DNA of 6,910 bases. It comes from Chromatiales bacterium (lineage in GTDB: Bacteria; Pseudomonadota; Gammaproteobacteria; Chromatiales; Chromatiaceae). The stretch lies in contig JAHEIA010000170.1 of the NCBI GenBank assembly GCA_024639625.1, forward strand, positions 1 through 6,910. Reading direction: 5' to 3'. A program made the position numbers and the translations under genes. The notes beneath the pieces are model-generated. The model saw nothing but the letters and a program-made list of their open reading frames with translations. It made no database searches and was not told the DNA's origin. This document shows, piece by piece, positions 1 through 4,428 of this stretch. Each line of letters begins with the position of its first letter. Positions within the stretch are counted from its first letter, which is position 1.

Positions 1-108
1 ATCTATTTCGAGTCCGGCGACCACCGGCATCTCATTCGGCTCTCGGGCGAGCAGTTTGCCTCATTGCTGGCCGATGCAGGGCGGGTCGACGTAGTCGAGC
101 ACGTTTAG
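1..108 (+). CDS. C-terminal end of an unidentified protein (5' end outside window)
   Basis: Frame 1 is open from the first base and ends at TAG (106-108), leaving 35 residues: IYFESGDHRHLIRL... ending in VDVVEHV. The fragment is soluble in character, mixed charged and hydrophobic, with no membrane segment. It is too short to assign a family; I considered TrkA because trkH lies downstream, but the residues do not resemble the TrkA C-terminus I know. Its stop lies 25 nt from the stop of the convergent small gene on the other strand. That it is a real gene end is inferred from protein-like composition and the tidy convergent arrangement. Confidence 0.55.
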   Translation: MYFESGDHRHLIRLSGEQFASLLADAGRVDVVEHV

Positions 109-133
109 GTTTGCCGCTGGCACGGCACGCCTG

Positions 134-376
134 TCAGCGGGTCGCTTCCGCCGCGCCCGTAGAGGGTGTGTCGGATGCAGACCGGGCTCGGTGCTCGAGC
201 AATTCTTGAAGCGCCTGGCGCGCTGCTTGTGGGGTGTCGAAAGGTCCGCATACGTCCCAGGTCTGGGTTCCATCCGTGGACTGAATCCCGTAAGCCGCCG
301 AATGGATTAGCGTTCCGTTCATGTCGTGCCACCGCATTGGGCCGGACAGAAAGAGTCGAGCTTTGTTTGCCGGCAT
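134..376 (-). CDS. Small hypothetical protein, 80 aa
   Basis: Minus-strand ORF from ATG (374-376) to TGA (134-136). A G-rich tract (GGGGGG on the minus strand, plus-strand 384-389) sits 7 nt before the start and could serve as a weak Shine-Dalgarno. The protein opens with a basic stretch, has a central polar segment (about residues 18-45, including GIQSTDGTQTWDVCGPF) and ends with a helix of the type PQAARQALQELLEHRAR, followed by a disordered Ser/Thr/Ala tail. There is no signal peptide or membrane helix, and one cysteine. The central part looks like a small beta-strand unit followed by a helix, which argues for real coding. I do not recognise the family. It converges on the upstream partial gene. 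Confidence 0.5.
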   Translation of the reverse strand: MPANKARLFLSGPMRWHDMNGTLIHSAAYGIQSTDGTQTWDVCGPFDTPQAARQALQELLEHRARSASDTPSTGAAEATR

Positions 377-630
377 CTATTGTGCCCCCCGTAGAGATTG
401 CTGGATGATTGCAGGTTGAGGTGGTAATGGAGCATTGCTCTCTGCGCGTACTTTATCCCAGTCACCGGGATGCTGCGTGGACAGGCTCACATTTTGCGCA
501 GGCTGGGCGCGCTGCCGGGAAAAAGCGTGACCCAGTGTCGCTGTTCCCTGGGGGTTGGCGGGCCAGGTATCGAGCCCGACCAAACCTCCCGGGCCGCGCC
601 GGAAGGGTAAAGTTCGAGCGGCGCATTCCC

Positions 631-658
631 TTGGATTTTTCCCAGTTCTTGCTATCAT
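631..658 (+). promoter_or_regulatory. Sigma70-like promoter of the SAM-II riboswitch transcript
   Basis: TTGGAT (631-636) and TATCAT (653-658) are separated by 16 nt, each close to the sigma70 consensus. The predicted start, about 664-666, is two to four bases before the first paired base of the aptamer (668), which is where a riboswitch promoter should place it. The match is by eye; no start site is known. Confidence 0.6.
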
Positions 659-667
659 AGATTGTAG

Positions 668-716
668 GCGCCGATTTGAGGCTCAGCTTGCGGGCGCATA
701 AGAAATGCAGCTAAAG
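668..716 (+). promoter_or_regulatory. SAM-II riboswitch aptamer (H-type pseudoknot)
   Basis: Predicted S-adenosylmethionine sensor. Stem P1 is GCGCC (668-672) with GGCGC (693-697), five perfect pairs. The loop begins GATTTGA (673-679), the conserved SAM-II loop 1 signature. P2, which makes the pseudoknot, is TTGCG (688-692) with TGCAG (706-710), including G-U pairs at both ends. The linker ATAAGAAA (698-705) and the closing GCTAAAG (710-716) are the conserved 3' core that holds the ligand. Pair by pair this follows the Sargasso Sea metX SAM-II aptamer as I remember it, including stem lengths. SAM-II is best known from alphaproteobacteria, upstream of methionine genes. The related SAM-V class shares the fold and is the main alternative. 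Confidence 0.88.
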
Positions 717-755
717 AGAGAGCGGAGGGGTTACTCCGCGAAAACCCGCTTTAGC
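710..755 (+). promoter_or_regulatory. Putative antiterminator of the SAM-II expression platform
   Basis: GCTAAAG (710-716), the 3' core of the aptamer, is exactly complementary over 7 bases to CTTTAGC (749-755), which lies in the left arm of the terminator. Between them is a perfect 6-bp hairpin, GCGGAG (722-727) with CTCCGC (734-739), loop 728-733, which would bring the two strands together. Predicted logic: with no SAM the 7-bp helix forms, blocks the terminator and lets polymerase continue; with SAM the core is held in the aptamer and the terminator folds. The complementarity is seen; the switching is inferred. Confidence 0.72.
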
Positions 756-780
756 ATGATACGCTGAGCGGGTTTTTATT
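741..780 (+). terminator. Intrinsic terminator after the SAM-II aptamer
   Basis: AAAACCCGC (741-749) pairs with GCGGGTTTT (768-776) over 9 bp. The stem continues, past a single bulged T (750), with TTAGC (751-755) against GCTGA (763-767), and is capped by a 7-nt loop (756-762). Five T residues run from 773 to 777, followed by ATT. This is a strong rho-independent terminator and would end the transcript about 114 nt from the predicted start. Confidence 0.85.
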
Positions 781-1049
781 GTCCGCTGGCGGCATTCGGC
801 AGCTGCCGGGCGGCTGGGAGCCACCGGCGCCTCGGTGGCCGCACTGCATAAACGCCTGTCCTAATGTCGGAAACTTCGCCGCCGTTACCTAGGTTGCCGG
901 GGTTGGCCCGCAAGGCATGACGATTGGGGTCTGCGGGAAGCCGATCGGGGAATCTCCAAGGGCTCTTAGGTGGCGGGACAAGTCCCTAGTTGGTTGCACG
1001 CGGACTCTGCCGACCCAGACTCCACACGTGGCTGCTTGCTGGAGGTGCG
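781..1049 (+). other. Long leader between riboswitch terminator and trkH, no gene seen
   Basis: 270 bases without a convincing coding region. An ORF starting at ATG 917 runs into trkH in another frame, lacks a good ribosome site and is not protein-like. The one structural feature is a perfect 7-bp hairpin, GCCACCG (820-826) with CGGTGGC (833-839), loop 827-832, with no following T-run, so it is not an intrinsic terminator. I see no second consensus promoter for trkH here, so read-through from the riboswitch promoter is possible, but a weak internal promoter cannot be excluded. Confidence 0.5.
1041..1047 (+). promoter_or_regulatory. Ribosome binding site that selects the GTG start of trkH
   Basis: GGAGGTG ends 2 nt before GTG (1050-1052); the GGAGG core is 4 nt from it. 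The spacing is short but the match is strong. No comparable site precedes the ATG at 990 in the same frame. Confidence 0.6.
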
Positions 1050-2495
1050 GTGCACGTCCTATCCATCGTTCGTATAGTGGGGTTGTTCGGAATCCTGTTC
1101 AGCCTGACTTTGCTGCTCCCGATCCTGGTTGCGGTCTACTATAGCGAACCAGATGGGATCCATTTTCTGCCGCCCATGGCCGGCACGCTGGCGATCGGTA
1201 TTCTCCTTTGGAGCTTGGGTCCGAGGCATCCGAGCAATCTAAGCACCCGGGACGGCTTCCTAATCGTCGCCTTGTTCTGGACCCTCCTCAGTCTACTCGG
1301 TGCGTGGCCTCTGATGCTGAGTGCCCAGTTGACGCCGGTCGATGCCCTGTTCGAATCTGCTTCCGGGGTAACCACGACGGGCGCCACAGTGATGACGGGC
1401 CTGGACTCGTTGCCGCGGTCGTTGTTGTTTTACCGCCAGCAGTTGCAGTGGCTCGGCGGGATGGGATTGATCGTGCTTGGTGTGGCCGTATTGCCCATGT
1501 TGGGTATTGGCGGGATGCAACTCTACCGGGCAGAGGTGCCCGGGCCGTTGAAGGAAGAAAAGCTCACGCCCCGTCTGACCGAGACGGCGCGGGCTCTTTG
1601 GCTGCTGTACGTCGGTCTTACCGCCGCCTGCGCGATCGGATACTGGCTCGCCGGAATGAGCCCCTTCGATGCCGTAGCACACAGCCTGTCGACCCTCTCC
1701 ACGGGCGGCTTCTCGACCCACGATGCGAGTCTCGGCTTCTACCAGAGCCCGGCTGTAGAGTTCGTGGCGATCGTGTTTATGCTTCTGGCGGCGTTAAATT
1801 TCGGCGTGCATTTCGCGGTGTGGTTGAAGCGCGATCCCCTGCTCTATCTGCGGGACGTAGAGGCGCGCAGCTTTCTTTTTTTCGTCCTGGTTATGGTCGT
1901 CTTGGTGGGGTTAACGTTGCGCTTGGAGGGCGGTTACGAATACCTGCCACCGGGGCTTCGCGACGCCACCTTCGAAGTGGTTTCGGTAGTGACCAGCACC
2001 GGCTATGCGACGGTCGATTTCACTCATTGGCCGGATTTTCTTCCGATGCTCCTGATCTTGATCAGTTTTGTCGGTGGGTGCGGTGGGTCGACTGCCGGAG
2101 GCATGAAAGTGATGCGAGTGATGCTGCTCGTCCAGCAGGGAATCCACGAGGTGCGTCGTCTCATCCACCCCCATGCGCTGCTCCCGGTGCGCCTCGGCAG
2201 GCGAGTCATCGATCCACGGCTCGCCCAGAGTGTATGGGGATTCTTCGCCGCCTATGTGACGAGTTTCGGTCTCTTGATGCTGCTGATGATCCATGCCGGG
2301 TTAGACGAGAAGTCTGCTTTTGCCGCGGTCGCGACGTCGATAAACAATCTCGGCCCTGGGTTGGGGGAGGTGGCCTACAATTTCCAGGGTGTCAGTGATT
2401 TCGGCAAATTGGTGGCGGTGGTCGCCATGTTGTTGGGCCGGCTAGAAATTTTCACTATACTCGTATTATTGTCACCCAGCTTCTGGCGCCGCTGA
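1050..2495 (+). CDS. trkH: TrkH, potassium uptake channel subunit (Trk/Ktr/HKT superfamily)
   Basis: Inner-membrane potassium-translocating subunit; in known Trk systems it pairs with the cytoplasmic nucleotide-gated TrkA ring. From the GTG start the protein is 481 aa, against 483 in E. coli, and its opening VHVLSIVRIVGL aligns with E. coli MHFRAITRIVGL, which fixes the start. All four half-channel filter glycines are present: VTTTGAT (G111), LSTGGFS (G219/G220), TSTGYA (G318) and NNLGPG (G435). The conserved GGMGLIVLGVAVLPMLGIGG (136-155) and GGCGGSTAGGMKVMR (342-356, the intramembrane gating-loop region) are intact. It is complete and unlikely to be a Na+-coupled KtrB, given its closeness to TrkH. 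No trkA is in the window. Upstream is a SAM-II riboswitch, an unexpected partner; the next gene starts 53 nt after its stop. Confidence 0.95.
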   Translation: MHVLSIVRIVGLFGILFSLTLLLPILVAVYYSEPDGIHFLPPMAGTLAIGILLWSLGPRHPSNLSTRDGFLIVALFWTLLSLLGAWPLMLSAQLTPVDALFESASGVTTTGATVMTGLDSLPRSLLFYRQQLQWLGGMGLIVLGVAVLPMLGIGGMQLYRAEVPGPLKEEKLTPRLTETARALWLLYVGLTAACAIGYWLAGMSPFDAVAHSLSTLSTGGFSTHDASLGFYQSPAVEFVAIVFMLLAALNFGVHFAVWLKRDPLLYLRDVEARSFLFFVLVMVVLVGLTLRLEGGYEYLPPGLRDATFEVVSVVTSTGYATVDFTHWPDFLPMLLILISFVGGCGGSTAGGMKVMRVMLLVQQGIHEVRRLIHPHALLPVRLGRRVIDPRLAQSVWGFFAAYVTSFGLLMLLMIHAGLDEKSAFAAVATSINNLGPGLGEVAYNFQGVSDFGKLVAVVAMLLGRLEIFTILVLLSPSFWRR

Positions 2496-2548
2496 CTGAG
2501 CGAGTCGGCGGGGAGTGGTCTGAACCGTTTGGAGGACAACGTAACGGA

Positions 2549-3091
2549 ATGCAAGACCTGAATGGATTGATCAGCGACTTGCGAGCGCTCTATGCGAAGA
2601 TCTCGGTATTGCGTCTCAGGAGCCGAATGGAAACAAGGCGGTCGCAGAGCGGGTCCGCGGCAGACGTCGATGTGGCGGGACGGTTGAAGACGTTTATCGG
2701 AAACGCAACGCCGGAGGATACGGAATCAGACGCGCAGGCGGGTACCAAATCGGATTCGGAGGGTCCGACCTTCGAGGAACAGGTAGCCGATTTTTTCGGC
2801 GAAAAAAGGCAATTGTTCGAAGACTTGTCCAACTGGTGGCGGCAACGGGGTAGCGGGACGCCGGTGATGGAACCCTATATGGGTGAGAAGCTGCAGAAGA
2901 GTGCGATGGAGCATATAAACCGGGCGCTGCGACTGGCCAAACAGGGCAAGGTGAAAGCAGCGGAAGTACATGCCGAGCTGGCCGAAAGTGCCGTGAAAGC
3001 GGCCGCACAGTACATGGAGGAGCCGGAATACGGCGCATTCAAGGCGCAGGTACAGGAACGACTTGGGAAATTGTTAGATGATGCGGAGTGA
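2549..3091 (+). CDS. Hydrophilic helical protein of unknown function, 180 aa
   Basis: It starts 53 nt after trkH on the same strand and is probably cotranscribed. GGAGG (2531-2535) lies 13 nt before the ATG, farther than usual, but no better in-frame start is visible. No signal peptide or membrane segment, so probably cytoplasmic. Layout: helical N-terminus (1-30, MQDLNGLISDLRALYAKISV...), acidic Ser/Asp-rich disordered linker (about 31-75), then an almost wholly helical C-terminal half (76-180) with FEEQVADFFGEKRQLFEDLSNWW and a helical hairpin rich in Ala, Lys and Glu (about 115-178, HINRALRLAKQGKVKAAEVHAELAESAVKAA), resembling a TPR-like or coiled-coil pair. I do not recognise the family. 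A scaffold or partner of the membrane protein upstream is possible from position only. Confidence 0.75.
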   Translation: MQDLNGLISDLRALYAKISVLRLRSRMETRRSQSGSAADVDVAGRLKTFIGNATPEDTESDAQAGTKSDSEGPTFEEQVADFFGEKRQLFEDLSNWWRQRGSGTPVMEPYMGEKLQKSAMEHINRALRLAKQGKVKAAEVHAELAESAVKAAAQYMEEPEYGAFKAQVQERLGKLLDDAE

Positions 3092-3567
3092 TTTGGCTTC
3101 GCGCTCCCGGCTCAAACCAGCGCCTGACCATCCCTGAAACTCAGCCAGGCTCGGAGGCGGCAGTAGACGGAAAACGGATCGGGGTAGCAAGCATGGACTT
3201 GCAAGGCACGCGGTGAATCGCTGCTGGCGCTACGCGGTCCTGCTTCGCCGGCAGGGCCAGGGCTCATCGTACATGGTAAGCCCGTTCGACCGCGAAACGT
3301 TCCGCTAGTGCTTTCCCTGCGCGGCCTCATCCCTGTAGCTCGACTGCGCACCCGTGCTGCAACCGGTCTCGCAACCCGCATCCCGGATACTCGGGCTCGA
3401 TCATGCGCTAGCGACTGGACAATCGCTGGGAACAAGCGGAGTTTCCGGAACCAATATCCGACCCAAGAGAGCGAGAGACTGGCCCGTCCGAAACGAGCCT
3501 TTTCGCGAGTCATGTCGCTGGGTGTCGTTAACTGGCACGAGCACGAACCGGGCGAAGGCGGTGCCGG
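3092..3567. other. Gene-poor stretch between two convergent genes
   Basis: About 480 bp where the longest ORFs on either strand (minus 3112-3513, plus 3308-3595) are Arg/Ser/Pro-rich, lack ribosome sites and look like chance frames in GC-rich DNA. The clearest structure is an 8-bp hairpin, GGTCCTGC (3236-3243) with GCAGGGCC (3251-3258), 7-nt loop and one G-T pair. GGGCT (3260-3264) and AGCCC (3279-3283) follow as a weaker 5-bp stem. Neither has a T-run, so neither is a clear terminator. No tRNA, CRISPR or insertion-sequence ends were seen. It could hold a degraded gene or a dispersed repeat. Confidence 0.45.
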
Positions 3568-4170
3568 CTATTGTCGCGTGAAACCCTCCAGGTAGTTGTT
3601 TATCAGGGATTGCGCCAGGTCCTGCACCGATTGCACCCCCGCAACGCCGAGCTTGTCAGTGAGCGCCAGAATACAGATTCCGTGCACGCCGCCCCAAAGC
3701 GCCCGTGCCGCTTGGGCGATCTCGGGGGCGGACCGCCGCTTGGCGAGCGGCTGCATGACCGCTTCGACCAATGCGAACATGCGCGCCACCTTCTGCTGGA
3801 ACCACTCGGGCGTTTTCTCTCCCTCGGCAGTTCGGTGTCCGAAGATCATCTCCCAGCGATGTGGATCTTCGTCGGCGAAGCGGATATAGGTCTCGCCGAG
3901 TCGCAGCAGAGCCTCCCTGCTGTTACGGCATTGGATCCGTGCCTGCAACATGCGCCCGTGCAGGCGATCCAGGGTACGCGCGTTCATCTGTAGGATCAGG
4001 TCGTCGAGGTTGTCGAACACCAGGTAGAGCGTGCCGACTGTGTAGCCGATAGCGCCTGCCACCTTGCGTGCGCTGAAAGCGCCGGGTCCTTGTTCCGAGA
4101 CGAGCTGTTCCGCCGCCTCGAGGGCCATTTCCCTGATCTCTTCGCGGCTGTGGTCGTTACGTCGTGCCAA
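3568..4170 (-). CDS. TetR/AcrR-family transcriptional repressor with WHG-type C-terminal domain
   Basis: DNA-binding dimeric repressor, 200 aa from a TTG start (4168-4170). That start is chosen over the upstream ATG at 4213-4215 because AAGGGAGG (minus strand, 4179-4186) lies 8 nt before it, and MARRNDHSREEI is a typical TetR opening. Residues about 8-55 form the TetR three-helix region; the recognition part is FSARKVAGAIGYTVGTLYLVFDNLDDLI. The remainder is helical, and ALWGGVHGICIL (158-168) carries the W-x3-HG signature of the WHG domain found in one TetR subgroup. The ligand is unknown. It is divergent from the VIT/vWA operon, and four palindromes in the shared control region are the likely operators, so autorepression plus repression of the neighbour is expected. 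Confidence 0.93.
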   Translation of the reverse strand: MARRNDHSREEIREMALEAAEQLVSEQGPGAFSARKVAGAIGYTVGTLYLVFDNLDDLILQMNARTLDRLHGRMLQARIQCRNSREALLRLGETYIRFADEDPHRWEMIFGHRTAEGEKTPEWFQQKVARMFALVEAVMQPLAKRRSAPEIAQAARALWGGVHGICILALTDKLGVAGVQSVQDLAQSLINNYLEGFTRQ

Positions 4171-4178
4171 AGGTCGAA

Positions 4179-4186
4179 CCTCCCTT
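4179..4186 (-). promoter_or_regulatory. Ribosome binding site that selects the TTG start of the TetR gene
   Basis: Read on the minus strand this is AAGGGAGG, 8 nt before TTG (4168-4170). The longer ATG start at 4215 has no such site and would add an atypical N-terminal extension. Confidence 0.75.
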
Positions 4187-4223
4187 GAGAAACATCTCTC
4201 TACTCCCCGTCCCAAGTAGATTA

Positions 4224-4252
4224 TTGAACAATGTTCACGATTGTGCTATACA
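4224..4252 (+). promoter_or_regulatory. Sigma70-like promoter of the VIT/vWA-rrtA operon, overlapping operators 1 and 2
   Basis: TTGAAC (4224-4229) and TATACA (4247-4252) are exactly 17 nt apart, with one and two mismatches to the sigma70 consensus. The -35 box is the left end of operator 1, and the predicted start (about 4258-4260) falls in operator 2, so a bound repressor would block polymerase at both ends. The leader to the ATG at 4429 would be about 170 nt. Confidence 0.65.
4225..4237. promoter_or_regulatory. Operator 1, perfect palindrome TGAAC-AAT-GTTCA
   Basis: Perfect 5-bp half-sites around 3 central bases, centre 4231. It overlaps the -35 element of the plus-strand promoter. Attribution to the divergent TetR protein is inference from position and repetition. 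Confidence 0.8.
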
Positions 4253-4271
4253 ATAAATGAACGTTGTTCAA
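4245..4271 (-). promoter_or_regulatory. Possible promoter of the TetR gene
   Basis: On the minus strand TTGAAC (4266-4271, from operator 2) is followed 15 nt later by TATAGC (4245-4250). The spacing is shorter than ideal, so this is a weak call. The predicted start would fall near 4238, at the edge of operator 1, consistent with autorepression. Confidence 0.3.
4258..4270. promoter_or_regulatory. Operator 2, perfect palindrome TGAAC-GTT-GTTCA
   Basis: Perfect half-sites, centre 4264, 33 bp (about three helical turns) from operator 1, so two bound dimers would sit on the same face of the DNA. It overlaps the predicted plus-strand transcription start. Confidence 0.8.
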
Positions 4272-4329
4272 TATCGCCTGTACTGGCACTTACCCATACC
4301 GTAAAAGCGGGCTTTTCTGGGAATTTAAT

Positions 4330-4342
4330 TGAACATCGTTCA
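4330..4342. promoter_or_regulatory. Operator 3, perfect palindrome TGAAC-ATC-GTTCA
   Basis: Perfect half-sites, centre 4336, 72 bp from operator 2. It lies inside the predicted leader, so it would act as a roadblock or a looping site. Confidence 0.75.
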
Positions 4343-4367
4343 TTACAATCTCGGTCAGGAGGATCGA

Positions 4368-4412
4368 GTGGGCGCGAGGGAGTTCGATGACGAGTATTTG
4401 AACGTTGTTTAA
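4368..4412 (+). CDS. Possible 14-codon leader ORF upstream of the VIT/vWA gene
   Basis: A perfect AGGAGG (4357-4362) lies 5 nt before GTG (4368-4370). The frame reads MGAREFDDEYLNVV and stops at TAA (4410-4412), 16 nt before the ATG of the VIT/vWA gene. The ribosome site is better than that of the main gene. There is no run of one amino acid that would suggest classic attenuation. Its last codons and stop coincide with operator 4. It may be a translated leader, a remnant, or chance. Confidence 0.35.
   Translation: MGAREFDDEYLNVV
4399..4411. promoter_or_regulatory. Operator 4, imperfect palindrome TGAAC-GTT-GTTTA
   Basis: One mismatch (T for C at 4410) from the consensus; otherwise identical to operator 2, including the central GTT. 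Centre 4405, 69 bp from operator 3 and 24 bp before the ATG of the VIT/vWA gene. Confidence 0.6.
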
Positions 4413-4428
4413 TTATTCGGAGTAGATC

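Noticed and set aside
114..140. Hairpin CCGCTG (114-119) with CAGCGG (135-140) between two convergent genes
   Set aside because: 6 bp with a 15-nt loop and no T-run on either side; too weak to call a terminator.
377..658. Minus-strand ORF of 93 codons
   Set aside because: It spans the riboswitch promoter, lacks a ribosome site and its translation is Arg/Pro-rich without pattern; a chance frame in GC-rich DNA.
990..1049. ATG at 990 as the start of trkH
   Set aside because: It adds 20 residues not found in TrkH; the GTG at 1050 has GGAGG before it and matches the E. coli N-terminus.
917..1144. Plus-strand ORF upstream of and overlapping trkH
   Set aside because: No good ribosome site, 95-nt overlap into trkH, and a composition unlike a protein; the trkH frame clearly wins from 1050.
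1208..2398. 396-codon plus-strand ORF inside trkH
   Set aside because: Shadow frame of trkH; Arg-rich with no domain, while trkH carries all four filter motifs.
3112..3513. 133-codon minus-strand ORF in the gene-poor stretch
   Set aside because: No ribosome site, Arg/Ser-rich and no recognisable domain. It could still be a decayed gene; a homology search would decide.
4257..4304. ATG ORF of 15 codons beginning in operator 2
   Set aside because: No ribosome site; the ATG coincides with the predicted transcription start, and leaderless translation of a 15-residue peptide is poorly supported.
4303..4316. AAAAGC-GG-GCTTTT palindrome in the control region, considered as a terminator
   Set aside because: AT-rich 5-6 bp stem with a 2-4 nt loop; too unstable, and it would terminate before the operon's own genes.
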